Assembly: GCA_017650505.1 (NCBI GenBank)
Contig: JAGCET010000040.1
Coordinates: 1 to 47,221 of the forward strand
DNA length: 47,221 bases
DNA from: Alphaproteobacteria bacterium
Lineage (GTDB): Bacteria > Pseudomonadota > Alphaproteobacteria > Rs-D84
Reading direction: 5' to 3'
Shown one piece after another: positions 1 to 8,818 of the stretch. Numbering within the stretch: position 1 is the first letter of the stretch; every line of letters begins with the position of its first letter. A model generated the notes under the pieces. The model saw only the letters and a program-made list of their open reading frames with translations. It did not search any database and was not told the origin of the DNA. The translations under genes and the position numbers were made by a program.

Positions 1-5
1 AAACA

Positions 6-31
6 GAAAGCGGCATTTGCCGCTTTCTTTT
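6..31 (-). terminator. Hairpin terminator after tRNA-Cys
   Basis: A 10-bp inverted repeat (GAAAGCGGCA/TGCCGCTTTC) with a two-base spacer lies just downstream of the minus-strand tRNA-Cys gene. A T-rich stretch follows on both strands, so it may also end a transcript entering from the left edge. Confidence 0.7.
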
Positions 32-34
32 ATG

Positions 35-108
35 TGGAGGCTTGGGTCGGAATCGAACCGGCATACAAGGATTTGCAGTCCTCTGCATAACCACTCTGCC
101 ACCAAGCC
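35..108 (-). tRNA. tRNA-Cys (GCA)
   Basis: The minus strand folds as a cloverleaf. The 7-bp acceptor stem is GGCTTGG/CCAAGCC, the anticodon loop is CTGCAAA (anticodon GCA), and the T arm contains GGTTCGATTCC. U73 is typical of tRNA-Cys. The CCA end is encoded (positions 37-35). Confidence 0.95.
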
Positions 109-138
109 GAAACAGTAATTTTATCCTAGCAAAAAAAA

Positions 139-167
139 TTTATTTTTCAACATAAAAAATATATAAT
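139..167 (+). promoter_or_regulatory. Putative promoter of the efflux operon
   Basis: A perfect TATAAT (162-167) lies 25 nt before the first gene of the operon, with a weak TTTATT -35 element 17 nt upstream in an A/T-rich tract. It is the only good -10 element between the tRNA and the gene. Confidence 0.5.
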
Positions 168-192
168 CGAAATACGGGAAAATCAAGAGAGA

Positions 193-1515
193 ATGAAGTC
201 AGTATTGTTATCTTTTTTGTTTATATGTACGCCAATAATGGTGTTTGGTGGAAACGATGATTGCATGTCGCGTAAGACGGTTCCGGAAAAAGTCTTGGAT
301 TTATCGGCGGTCATAGAATTGGGATTATGCCGCAACCCCGAAACAGCGGCGGCCTATTATTCATATGAATCTGCGCGATATAACAAAAATGCCGGATATG
401 CGCCATATTTACCATCTGTAAGTGGTTCGGCATCAATGGGCAAAGATTATCAAAATCACGATTGGGGCGATTGGAATTATGGCGCGTCTATTTCGGCATC
501 TTACTTGATTTTTGATTTTGGGAAACGATTGGCGGATTTGAATCAGTTATCGTCCGTGTGGCGCGCAACCGGATTTGACTATGACGATCGTGTGCAAAAT
601 TACGTATACGGTGTAATTGGCGCATATTATGGATTATTAAACGCCGATGCCGATGTGGAAAGCGCAAAGTTTTTGCGGTCTGTGGCGCAAACGGCGCTGG
701 ATACGGCAAAAACAAAATTTCGTGCCGGCGTTGTTGCTCGTGCGGACGTATTGCGTGCCGAAACAACATTGGCAAGTCGCGATTTAGACCTTGAACGTGC
801 ACGGAACAACCGTGAAATTTCAAAGGGTACATTACTAACCAAACTTTCGTTTCCGGCGGACCAAGAAATTACAATCGCAGATATGTCCGATGATTTCGGT
901 TCCGCGCGTGAAAATCGTGGCATAGATGAATTAGTTGATGTCGCGCGTCGTAAACGCCCCGACCTGTTGCGTGCAGCGGCGAACAAAGATGCCGCGTGGC
1001 ATCGCCGTAACAGTGCGTTTTTGAAAAATTTGCCGTCAATCAGTGCAACCGGCAGTTTGAATTGGAATGACAACAATAATTATTTCGGCACCACCGACCA
1101 TATCAGTGCAAGTATTGGAATCCGCGCGTCTATGCCGATATTTGCAGGGTTCGCGAATATGTACGGTCTGCGCAGTGCAAACGCATCATATGAAAATGCA
1201 AACGAAACATTGCGCAGTGTTCGTGATAATGCAATGTTGGACGTGTTCAGTGCGTACCAGAATTACAAGACCGCACAAACAGTTTTGACCCAAACAAACA
1301 CTCTATTAAAGTCTGCCACGGAATCAGAACGTGTCACGGCCGGAATGTATCGCGTTGGTCGCGCAACAATGCTTGATTGGCAAACGGCGCAATCAGAACT
1401 TGTGTCGGCCCAGCGTCAAAATAATGCCGCAAAATACGATTTATTTATCAAACGTGCGGCGGTCGCATTGGCCATTGGTGATATAAAATCAGAAATAGAA
1501 AAGGATAATTTATGA
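193..1515 (+). CDS. TolC-family outer membrane efflux protein
   Basis: This 440-residue protein belongs to the OEP/TolC family, which forms the outer-membrane channel of tripartite export pumps. Residues 1-19 are a signal peptide (MKSVLLSFLFICTPIMVFG). Two OEP repeats follow, at roughly 33-225 and 240-430, each with long Ala/Asn/Arg-rich helices such as LNADADVESAKFLRSVAQTA and periodic beta segments (GASISASYLIFDFGKRL; ASIGIRASMPIFAGF). Its stop overlaps the start of the adaptor gene (ATGA). With the MacA- and MacB-like genes it makes a complete tripartite set. The substrate cannot be told from sequence. The start follows a purine-rich AAGAGAGA. Confidence 0.9.
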   Translation: MKSVLLSFLFICTPIMVFGGNDDCMSRKTVPEKVLDLSAVIELGLCRNPETAAAYYSYESARYNKNAGYAPYLPSVSGSASMGKDYQNHDWGDWNYGASISASYLIFDFGKRLADLNQLSSVWRATGFDYDDRVQNYVYGVIGAYYGLLNADADVESAKFLRSVAQTALDTAKTKFRAGVVARADVLRAETTLASRDLDLERARNNREISKGTLLTKLSFPADQEITIADMSDDFGSARENRGIDELVDVARRKRPDLLRAAANKDAAWHRRNSAFLKNLPSISATGSLNWNDNNNYFGTTDHISASIGIRASMPIFAGFANMYGLRSANASYENANETLRSVRDNAMLDVFSAYQNYKTAQTVLTQTNTLLKSATESERVTAGMYRVGRATMLDWQTAQSELVSAQRQNNAAKYDLFIKRAAVALAIGDIKSEIEKDNL

Positions 1516-2696
1516 CCAACGAAGTTCGGAAATCTTTTCTGCATCGCGCGTGGGGATTTATATGGCGGCACAAATGGTGGTCTGTAATCATAACACTGGG
1601 GTTGATAGTGGGGATTATTTGGTGGACGGTTGCCACATGGCCCAAGCGTATAGAATATGTGACGGTAAACGTGTCGCGTGGCGATATTCGCCATGTCGTG
1701 ACGGCCACCGGCGAAATAAATCCGGTCAACACAGTAAACGTCGGGTCCCAGGTTTCTGGTACAATCGAAGATATATTTGTTGACTATAATTCACGCGTTC
1801 ACAAAGGCGATTTGCTGTTAAAAATCGAACCATCGGTATTACAGGCAACCGTAGACGAAACACGTGCGGCACTGGATGCGGCCAAATCGCAACTAAACCT
1901 TGCCAAAAATGATTACGAACGAAATCGTACTCTTTATAACGAAGGTTATATCGCCCGTGCAGAAATGGAACAATCGCAAACAAATTATGAACAGGCATTA
2001 CAATCAGTGAAACGCGCAGAATCACAATATGACCGCGCCGAAACCAACCTTGGGTATGCGACAATTACTTCGCCGGTTGACGGTACCGTAATTGCGCGCA
2101 AGGTTGATAAAGGTCAAACGGTTGCGGCATCTTTTCAAACGCCTGATTTATTCGAAATTGCCGAAGATTTATCAAAAATGCAAATTGAAACCGCCGTGTC
2201 CGAAGCCGATATCGGTGTTATCCAAGAAGGCCAAAATGTCACTTTTACCGTAGATGCGTACCCACAAAAAAAATTTAACGGAGTTGTACGTCAAATTCGG
2301 TTGTCGCCAACAATGACATCAAATGTTGTTGTATACACCGTGGTTATTGACGTAGATAATTCTGATTTAAGTTTGATGCCCGGAATGACCGCTTTTGTGA
2401 CTATACTTATATCCGAAGCAACGGATGTGTGGAAAACCCAAAATTCTGCGTTTTTGGTTCGGAATTTCAAAAATATTATTTCCGACGTTCCCGAAAATAT
2501 CAAACCCGATACCCACATGGCGGTGCTGCGCGGAAAAAATGTTGTGTATATTCCGTATTCCAAGGGTTTGGCCACCGCGACCGAAAGCCAAATTGTATCC
2601 GACGATATTAAACCCGATGACAAAATAATTGTTGGACGCGTCGGTCAATCGGCAAGTTCTTCTGCAACCCAGGCGCGCCGCCGTGGCCCAATGTAA
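1512..2696 (+). CDS. macA: MacA-like periplasmic adaptor (HlyD/RND family)
   Basis: This is the membrane-fusion adaptor joining an inner-membrane pump to a TolC channel (394 aa). One membrane anchor lies at about residues 24-43 (SVIITLGLIVGIIWWTVATW). A biotinyl-lipoyl half-motif follows (NVGSQVSGTIEDIFVDYNSR, about 75-94), then a coiled-coil hairpin at about 110-180, then the second lipoyl half (ITSPVDGTVIARKVDKGQTV) and a beta-barrel region. The length fits the MacA subgroup. It overlaps the TolC gene by 4 nt and is followed one base later by the ABC subunit, so it is clearly co-transcribed. Calling it MacA rather than another ABC-linked adaptor rests on the neighbouring MacB-type genes. 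Confidence 0.88.
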   Translation: MTNEVRKSFLHRAWGFIWRHKWWSVIITLGLIVGIIWWTVATWPKRIEYVTVNVSRGDIRHVVTATGEINPVNTVNVGSQVSGTIEDIFVDYNSRVHKGDLLLKIEPSVLQATVDETRAALDAAKSQLNLAKNDYERNRTLYNEGYIARAEMEQSQTNYEQALQSVKRAESQYDRAETNLGYATITSPVDGTVIARKVDKGQTVAASFQTPDLFEIAEDLSKMQIETAVSEADIGVIQEGQNVTFTVDAYPQKKFNGVVRQIRLSPTMTSNVVVYTVVIDVDNSDLSLMPGMTAFVTILISEATDVWKTQNSAFLVRNFKNIISDVPENIKPDTHMAVLRGKNVVYIPYSKGLATATESQIVSDDIKPDDKIIVGRVGQSASSSATQARRRGPM

Positions 2697-2697
2697 A

Positions 2698-3441
2698 ATG
2701 AAAAAGATTGAAACGATAATTTCATTGAACAAAATATGCAAAAGTTTTCCATTGGAAATCGGTGGTGTACAACAGGTTCTGTTTGATATTACTTTTGACG
2801 TTCGGGCGGGTGAATTTGTTGCGATTATGGGGCCTTCGGGTTCTGGGAAATCGACATGTATGAATATCATTGGTGCGCTGGATACGCCGACATCCGGTGT
2901 ATACGAATTATACGGTCGTGATATAACAAATATGACGAATGATGAATTGGCCGTGGTTCGAAACGAACATATTGGATTTGTTTTTCAAAACTTTAACCTG
3001 TTACCAAAGCGTAATGTATTAGATAATGTTATGTTGCCACTTATGTATCGTGGAATGTCCCCCGTTGAAAGAATCCGTCGTTCGCGTGAGATGTTGCGAC
3101 GCGTTGGGTTGGAAAATTTTGAAACATATTTGCCAACGCAATTGTCGGGCGGAATGAAGCAACGTGTCGCAATTGCACGCGCATTGGCCGGCGACCCAAA
3201 GTTGATATTGGCGGACGAACCAACCGGCGCACTTGATTCAAAAATGGGAAATGAAATTTTGAACTTTTTTAAGAAATTAAATAAAGAAATGGGAATAACA
3301 ATCATAATGATAACGCACGAATTTGAAATAGCGGGATACGCAAACCGCCTTATACACATTTATGATGGTCGAATAAATTACGATGGCCCGGTCCCGTCCA
3401 GCGAATTGATTTTAATACGTAAAACAAACAAGGCAAAATAA
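2698..3441 (+). CDS. MacB-type ABC transporter ATPase subunit
   Basis: This 247-residue nucleotide-binding protein of the MacB/LolD class would power the adjacent permease. It has Walker A GPSGSGKST (residues 45-53), Q-loop VFQNFNLLP, signature LSGGMKQRVAIARAL and Walker B LILADEPTGALD. The reading frame stays open upstream inside macA, but MKKIETIISLNKICKSF at 2698 is the natural family start and sits directly after the macA stop. In E. coli the ATPase and permease are one MacB polypeptide; here they are two genes, as in many bacteria. Confidence 0.9.
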   Translation: MKKIETIISLNKICKSFPLEIGGVQQVLFDITFDVRAGEFVAIMGPSGSGKSTCMNIIGALDTPTSGVYELYGRDITNMTNDELAVVRNEHIGFVFQNFNLLPKRNVLDNVMLPLMYRGMSPVERIRRSREMLRRVGLENFETYLPTQLSGGMKQRVAIARALAGDPKLILADEPTGALDSKMGNEILNFFKKLNKEMGITIIMITHEFEIAGYANRLIHIYDGRINYDGPVPSSELILIRKTNKAK

Positions 3442-4658
3442 TGACGCTAAACGATATTTTAAAAGAATCTTGGCTGTCTATTAGTGGTAATAAGATTCGT
3501 TCGTTTTTGACGGTGTTGGGGATTATTATTGGCGTTTTGGCGGTGGTATTGATGGTTGCCGTTGGAGAAACGGTGCAAAAAGAAATTACCGACCAATTTT
3601 CATCACTTGGTACGAACACAATTGTTATACGTGCAGGTGCGGCAAAAATAGGCGGTGTACGCAGTGGTAATCGCCAAACATTAACAACCGATGATGCCGC
3701 GGTTATTGCAAAATTACCCGATGTCGCCGCAATAACTCCGGTTCAAATGTCGGGTGCACAAATTGTATATGGAAACCAAAATTGGTCTACGTCAATGATT
3801 GGGGTGTATCCTGATTACACAACGGTACAAAGTGTCGATATTGAATACGGTGCCTTTTTTGATGATAGCGCGGTTCGAAATGCGTCTACATATGCCGTAA
3901 TTGGCCCAAGAACCGCACGAGAATTGGGTATGGATGCTAATCCAGTTGGTGAAATAATTCGTATTCAAAACGTTCCTTTTGTTATTGTTGGTATGTCCAA
4001 AGAACGCGGCGATACCGCAATGGGGTCCCAAGATGATATGGTAATGATTCCGGTGACAACTATGCGAAAACGGCTTCAGGGCAGCAAATTTCCAAATTCG
4101 GTCAATATGATTGCGCTGAAATTATTCCAAGATGCAGATAATTCCGTTGTTATTGACCAAATTTCCGCCTTGCTCCGCGACCGGCATCGTCTGCGCGATG
4201 GCGATGAAGACGATTTTCAAATAATGGATATGCGACAAATTATGGAAACAATGACAACCGTCACGGGGTATTTGAAATTATTGTTGATTGCGATTGCGGC
4301 GGTGTCGCTGTTGGTTGGGGCAATTGGAATTATGAATATGATGTTGGTATCGGTTGCAGAACGTACGCGCGAAATAGGTATTCGCAAGGCCATTGGCGCA
4401 CGCGAACGAAACATTATCATCCAATTTTTGGCGGAATCTATAATGATTTCTTTTATTGGGTCTATGATTGGTTTGGTTCTTGGGGTTGGCCTGTCCCAAG
4501 GGATCGGACGATTTATCCTTGGGTATAACGTGCCATTTAGTCTGTGGCCAGTGTTTTTGTCGATAACTGTTGCGGTGGTGGTTGGGTTGGCATCCGGGGT
4601 TGTGCCGGCAATCAAGGCCGCTAAGTTGAATCCAATTGATAGTCTGCGATATGAATAA
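3441..4658 (+). CDS. macB: MacB-type ABC transporter permease
   Basis: This 405-residue permease has the FtsX/MacB topology. TM1 is at about residues 20-42 (FLTVLGIIIGVLAVVLMVAV). A large MacB periplasmic core domain fills about 45-270. Three C-terminal TMs follow, with the family sequence MMLVSVAERTREIGIRKAIG between TM2 and TM3. Its start codon shares one base with the ATPase stop (TAATG). With the ATPase, adaptor and TolC homologue it completes a mechanotransmission-type exporter, which in known cases handles macrolides, peptides or lipoproteins. The actual substrate is unknown. Confidence 0.9.
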   Translation: MTLNDILKESWLSISGNKIRSFLTVLGIIIGVLAVVLMVAVGETVQKEITDQFSSLGTNTIVIRAGAAKIGGVRSGNRQTLTTDDAAVIAKLPDVAAITPVQMSGAQIVYGNQNWSTSMIGVYPDYTTVQSVDIEYGAFFDDSAVRNASTYAVIGPRTARELGMDANPVGEIIRIQNVPFVIVGMSKERGDTAMGSQDDMVMIPVTTMRKRLQGSKFPNSVNMIALKLFQDADNSVVIDQISALLRDRHRLRDGDEDDFQIMDMRQIMETMTTVTGYLKLLLIAIAAVSLLVGAIGIMNMMLVSVAERTREIGIRKAIGARERNIIIQFLAESIMISFIGSMIGLVLGVGLSQGIGRFILGYNVPFSLWPVFLSITVAVVVGLASGVVPAIKAAKLNPIDSLRYE

Positions 4659-4666
4659 GGTGAAAA

Positions 4667-6277
4667 TTACTTTATTTTGCGTAATTTGCGTTCGATTTGC
4701 GGTATCACACTGAATCCGTCGGTTGCCAGTTCTATTGCTCGTGAATACGCGCCACGTGCCAAATCCGGTTTTCCGGCGGCTATATATGCATCCCCAAGGT
4801 GTTCAAATAACGAAGAACAACTGTTCGCGGTCGCCCCTACCCTTTCCAGTATCCCCAACGCGGCATCGTTCCCCTCACGCACACTTATAACGGTTGCCAG
4901 TGTGTCCCATGCAACAATATCTGTCGGATCGTGGCGAACCATTATCATCGCATAATCATAGGCATTTTCTATTTCGCGCCCCTGGGCGGCCCATATCCGC
5001 GCCTGGACGGTCAAAACCTCGGAATCTATGCCCGATAATTCAACCGCATCATGTATGTCTGATTGTGCGCGATTCAAATCACCAAACAGGTTATATACCA
5101 ACGCGCGCCGTTTAAGTAAGTATGCGCGCCCTGAATCTGATATTTTTTCGTTTTTTAACGCACGTTCCACCACGCGCACGGCATCATGTTTGTTGCCTTG
5201 GGCGGTATATATTGCCACCAATTTGTTTAACGCCGGAATGAACAGCGGCCTATGGTGTAAAATATCTTTCAACGCATCAACAGATTCCGTATCGCCCGCA
5301 CGTCGCATCGCGGCAAACAGATAAAAAGGACTGCTCAATGAAATTTTATCAAACAGTTTTGCATAATTTCCATGTGTATTCGCGAAAAACTGGCCAGCAT
5401 AGTAGTTATAGGTGTCTTGGAAAAAATCTGTCTCTGGGCCGATTATTTGCGCAAAACGCAGCATTAAAATCGACAGGTCCGAATACAACATAATCTGGGT
5501 ATGCGAAACATTTTGAACAATGTCGAATGCCAAAGAATTTGCGATACCGCTGTATTCCGCCCAATCTGGGAATTTTTCAAAATCTGACATAAACATTCCG
5601 CCGGGCATTGAAGTGAATTCGTCGCGCAACACCGATGCGCGCTGTGCCATATCGTGCGCCGTATAGAACGACATAAGGTACATATAATCGTTTATATTCA
5701 AAAATTCTGAATTAACCTTTGCAAACTCGTCTGCGGCTTTCGTAATATCACCCTGCTCTGCGTATATCTGGCCACGAATAAACGATTTCCACGACGCATT
5801 AGAATCTAATGAGTCTATGTATTTTAGGGTTTCTTTTATATGTTTTGTTGCGACGCAGGACCAAATTTTCAATGGCGCGTACAGTGCAGATTTGTCGTCT
5901 TTGTGGCGTTTATATAATGCATCCCACTTCTGATTTTTTACCAAATACGCGTCATAAATAAATTTAGATGCGGCATTTTTATCGTCTGCGATGGTCGATA
6001 CGTCCGCCGGGATTTTCCCATCCAAAAATTCAACCAACATACGTGTGTTTTTTACGCCGTCATATTCAACGTCCGCAAATTCACGGACCAAGTTGCCGGC
6101 CGTTTCGAAATCATTAGTATAAATCGCGTGCTGGGCCGCCAAATATGCGCCGTATTTCGTCAAAGGTATATCGACGCCATCTGATCGATTGATTGGCATG
6201 TGTTTTATTATTGCCAAAGCGCTGCCTAAACATACGGCGGCAATGGCGGTAAAAAATAAAGTTTTTCTTTTCATCAT
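4667..6277 (-). CDS. Exported tetratricopeptide-repeat protein
   Basis: This 536-residue protein has an N-terminal hydrophobic segment (FFTAIAAVCLGSALAII, about 8-24) that is either an uncleaved anchor or a signal peptide. Most of the rest is helical TPR-like repeats, clearest near the C-terminus (SGRAYLLKRRALVYNLFGDL; SSLFEHLGDAYIAAGKPDLA). It should act as a periplasmic or membrane-bound protein-protein scaffold. It is transcribed away from rsmG with only 24 bp between the start codons, and it ends 8 bp from the convergent macB stop. Similar large TPR proteins occur in alphaproteobacterial envelopes, but I do not recognise a named family. Confidence 0.75.
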   Translation of the reverse strand: MMKRKTLFFTAIAAVCLGSALAIIKHMPINRSDGVDIPLTKYGAYLAAQHAIYTNDFETAGNLVREFADVEYDGVKNTRMLVEFLDGKIPADVSTIADDKNAASKFIYDAYLVKNQKWDALYKRHKDDKSALYAPLKIWSCVATKHIKETLKYIDSLDSNASWKSFIRGQIYAEQGDITKAADEFAKVNSEFLNINDYMYLMSFYTAHDMAQRASVLRDEFTSMPGGMFMSDFEKFPDWAEYSGIANSLAFDIVQNVSHTQIMLYSDLSILMLRFAQIIGPETDFFQDTYNYYAGQFFANTHGNYAKLFDKISLSSPFYLFAAMRRAGDTESVDALKDILHHRPLFIPALNKLVAIYTAQGNKHDAVRVVERALKNEKISDSGRAYLLKRRALVYNLFGDLNRAQSDIHDAVELSGIDSEVLTVQARIWAAQGREIENAYDYAMIMVRHDPTDIVAWDTLATVISVREGNDAALGILERVGATANSCSSLFEHLGDAYIAAGKPDLARGAYSRAIELATDGFSVIPQIERKLRKIK

Positions 6278-6289
6278 GGCAAAATATGC

Positions 6290-6302
6290 TACAATAATAT
6301 TA
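6290..6302 (+). promoter_or_regulatory. Putative -10 of rsmG (near-leaderless)
   Basis: TACAAT (6290-6295) ends six bases before the rsmG ATG, and no Shine-Dalgarno sequence is visible. The transcript may therefore start at or next to the start codon. The -35 region is weak. Confidence 0.4.
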
Positions 6303-6889
6303 TGAATAGTAAAGAAAAATTTGTTTGTTACGCGGAACTTTTACGCGAATGGTCGTGCAAAATGAACTTGGTTGCGCCAAGCACGTTGGACGATATCGAA
6401 AATCGGCATTTTGCCGATTCTGCACAATTGGCCGATGTTTTGCCGACCGATTCGGAGGTAATAGATTTAGGGTCGGGCGCGGGGTTTCCGGGTGTGGTTT
6501 TGGCGATATTGGGTTGGCGTGTGACCTGTATCGAATCGATTGGTAAAAAAGTATCTTTTTTGAATACGGTGCGCGATGAACTTGAATTAAACAATTTAAC
6601 AATTTTTCACGGACGTGTCGAAAACTTTTTTCCGGCATTTTTGATAAAAAACAACAAAAATGCCGGGAAATTTGTTGTGACGGCACGTGCGTTTGCACCG
6701 CTTGTTAAGATTTTGGATTATGTTCGTGTTGTGAATTGCCGGCTTTTTTTGCTAAAAGGCCGGGAAATAGAATCGGAAATTGCCGCTGCAAAACAGAAAT
6801 ATAATTTTAACTATGAACTTGTTCCATCACAAACTGGCGATGGTTTTATAATAATTGTTGATTTTAACCGGAAATTTCATGTGAAATAA
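6302..6889 (+). CDS. rsmG: 16S rRNA (guanine-N7) methyltransferase RsmG
   Basis: RsmG (GidB) uses SAM to methylate N7 of G527 in 16S rRNA. The 195-residue product has the family NRHFADSAQL segment at about residues 34-43 and the SAM-binding loop DLGSGAGFPG at 55-64, followed by CIESIGKKVSFL. The length is normal. Placement just before parA-parB is the classic gid-par arrangement found near many bacterial replication origins, although mnmG is not in this window. No ribosome-binding site precedes the ATG. Confidence 0.93.
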   Translation: MNSKEKFVCYAELLREWSCKMNLVAPSTLDDIENRHFADSAQLADVLPTDSEVIDLGSGAGFPGVVLAILGWRVTCIESIGKKVSFLNTVRDELELNNLTIFHGRVENFFPAFLIKNNKNAGKFVVTARAFAPLVKILDYVRVVNCRLFLLKGREIESEIAAAKQKYNFNYELVPSQTGDGFIIIVDFNRKFHVK

Positions 6890-6999
6890 AGTATAATATG
6901 TTGAAATTACAACGTTTTTAGTTTTTTGGAAAAAATATTTCATATGAAATAAAGGATAATACGTTGTTTCTACGGTGTTTTTGTATTGTGTTAAATTTA
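6874..6999. repeat. Imperfect 63-bp tandem duplication between rsmG and parA
   Basis: A 30-nt block at 6874-6903 recurs at 6937-6966 with three mismatches, an offset of 63 bp. The rest of each unit is a weaker match (both contain a TAC...GTTTTT stretch). Each 30-nt core contains TTTCATRTGAAA followed by AAATAAAG and a TATAAT- or GATAAT-like hexamer. The first copy covers the rsmG stop codon. Confidence 0.7.
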
Positions 7000-7003
7000 T
7001 GTC

Positions 7004-7032
7004 TTGACCCCTGCTCTTTTTTTATATATTGT
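7004..7032 (+). promoter_or_regulatory. Putative promoter of parAB
   Basis: TTGACC (7004-7009) is separated by 17 nt from TATTGT (7027-7032), or by 15 nt from the overlapping TATATT. It lies upstream of the parA ribosome-binding site AAAGAAAGGA (7043-7052). Confidence 0.45.
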
Positions 7033-7058
7033 TTGTTTTGATAAAGAAAGGACGAAAT

Positions 7059-7829
7059 ATGACGGAAATAATCGCGTTTGCGAATCAGAAAGGTGGTGTT
7101 GGTAAAACTACGACCGCGATAAATTTGGGTGCGTCTTTGGCGGCGATAAAAAAACGTGTTTTGCTTGTAGATTTGGATTCCCAGGGTAATGCGGGAACCG
7201 GACTTGGTTTTGTGCGTTCGTCGCATTCGCAAAGTGTTTGTGGTGTTTTGATGGGTACCGATACGGCATCGAATAATATTTTATCGACGGCGGTACCGGG
7301 ATTGCACATTTTGCCGTCGACCCAGGCGCTTTCTGGGGCCGAAGTGGAATTGTTAGATGTGGAAAATCGCGAATATCGTTTGCGCGATGGATTAGCACCA
7401 ATAATGGAACATTACGATTATATTTTATTGGATTGCCCCCCTGCCCTTGGGTATATAACGTTGAATGCACTGACCACCGCAAATCATGTTATAATCCCAT
7501 TACAATGCGAATTCTTTCCGTTAGAGGGTGTTTTGCACCTTGTGAACAATATTCGCGGCGTGCGTCAAAAATGGAACCCGAATTTGGATGTTTTGGGTGT
7601 GTTGTTGACTATGTACGATCGTCGTTATGGTATGACCCGTGATGTCGAAGACAATGTTCGCAACACATTTGGTGATAAAGTTTTTAAAACGGTTGTGCCG
7701 CGCAATGTCCGTGTGGCCGAAGCGCCAAGTCATGGGAAACCCGCCCTGTTCTATGATTTTAATTCAACCGGGGCCCAGGCTTATTTGCGTGTTGCAACCG
7801 AAGTTATTCAAAAAATCGAAGGAAAATAA
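7059..7829 (+). CDS. parA: Chromosome partitioning ATPase ParA
   Basis: ParA is a deviant-Walker ATPase that forms DNA-bound gradients and moves ParB-parS complexes. The 256-residue product begins MTEIIAFANQKGGVGKTTTA, with the deviant Walker A at residues 11-19. It also has LLVDLDSQGNAGTGLG (Walker A') and YDYILLDCPPALG (Walker B). The frame extends 30 bases upstream to a TTG, but the ATG at 7059 has a good ribosome-binding site and is the conserved family start. parB follows after 2 bp. The absence of a DNA-binding N-terminal extension indicates a chromosomal (Soj-type) ParA. Confidence 0.95.
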   Translation: MTEIIAFANQKGGVGKTTTAINLGASLAAIKKRVLLVDLDSQGNAGTGLGFVRSSHSQSVCGVLMGTDTASNNILSTAVPGLHILPSTQALSGAEVELLDVENREYRLRDGLAPIMEHYDYILLDCPPALGYITLNALTTANHVIIPLQCEFFPLEGVLHLVNNIRGVRQKWNPNLDVLGVLLTMYDRRYGMTRDVEDNVRNTFGDKVFKTVVPRNVRVAEAPSHGKPALFYDFNSTGAQAYLRVATEVIQKIEGK

Positions 7830-7831
7830 AG

Positions 7832-8716
7832 ATGGCAAAATTTGGACTTGGACGGAATCTTAATGATTTACAAAATGAAATTGGTGTCGCGCCGGATATT
7901 TCTATCTTGGCGGGCACAGAAAGGGTTGTTGTGCGTCAAATACCGTTGGCGCAAATTGGTGTGAACACCGACCAACCGCGTAAGACATTTACGCCGGCCG
8001 ATTTGCAAGATTTGGCCGCATCTATCCGGGAAAAGGGTGTTTTGACCCCTATTCTTCTGCGTACGGTAAAAAATCGGCCATATATGTATGAAATTGTCGC
8101 TGGCGAACGTCGTTATCGGGCTAGTAAAATGGCGGGGTTGAATGAAATTCCGGCATTTGTAAAGAATTTGGGCGACGATAACGCGATGGAAATTGCGCTG
8201 ATAGAAAATGTGCAGCGCGAAAATCTGAATCCAATAGAAGAGGGCGCCGCATACGCAAACCTTATGAACAAGTGCAAGTATACACTTGGCGACGTGTCGC
8301 GTATGATTGGGAAATCCGAAAGTTATATTAGGAATTTGATTCGACTGAATGGTTTGCCGGCGTCTGTTAAGAAAATGGTAGAGCAGGGCGATTTATCGGC
8401 ATCGCACGCACGCGCAATTACGGTGGCGGAAAATCCAGAAGAAATCGCGCATGAAATAGTTGCCAAAAAGATGTCGGTTGCAGATACAGAAAAAAGAATG
8501 AAAAATGTGGCGCGTTCCGGCAAAAATCGCAAATTTGCCGATAAAAGTATGGCGGCGGACGCGGTCAAAGAACTGGCCACCAGGGCAGGGCGCGCATTGT
8601 CTGCGCCGGTCAAAATTACCGAACGTCGTGGCGGTGCGGGATTCATAACGATCGCATTTGCAACGCGCGCCCAGTTAAACAAGATTATTGACAAGATTGC
8701 CGGCAAAAATGAATAA
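7832..8716 (+). CDS. parB: Chromosome partitioning protein ParB
   Basis: ParB/Spo0J binds parS sites, clamps DNA as a CTP switch and works with ParA. The 294-residue product contains the N-terminal nuclease-like fold with the CTP-binding motif VAGERRYRASKMAGL (about 90-104) and ENVQRENLNPIEEG. A helix-turn-helix region follows (SRMIGKSESYIRNLIRLNGL), then the C-terminal dimerisation segment. It starts 2 bp after parA. I saw no parS-like site in the window. Confidence 0.95.
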   Translation: MAKFGLGRNLNDLQNEIGVAPDISILAGTERVVVRQIPLAQIGVNTDQPRKTFTPADLQDLAASIREKGVLTPILLRTVKNRPYMYEIVAGERRYRASKMAGLNEIPAFVKNLGDDNAMEIALIENVQRENLNPIEEGAAYANLMNKCKYTLGDVSRMIGKSESYIRNLIRLNGLPASVKKMVEQGDLSASHARAITVAENPEEIAHEIVAKKMSVADTEKRMKNVARSGKNRKFADKSMAADAVKELATRAGRALSAPVKITERRGGAGFITIAFATRAQLNKIIDKIAGKNE

Positions 8717-8722
8717 AAATAT

Positions 8723-8790
8723 CAAAAATGCCGGGAAGGGAGATATAAAGTTGATGCGGTTTGTTAAATAAAATCCAGGCATTTTTTGCA
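8723..8790 (+). terminator. Possible terminator of parAB
   Basis: AAAAATGCC just after the parB stop can pair with GGCATTTTTT at about 8779-8788, which ends in a T-run. The loop is long (about 45 nt), so this is a weak candidate. Confidence 0.35.
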
Positions 8791-8818
8791 AAAAAGTTAT
8801 AAATAAAAAGGAGCTAGT

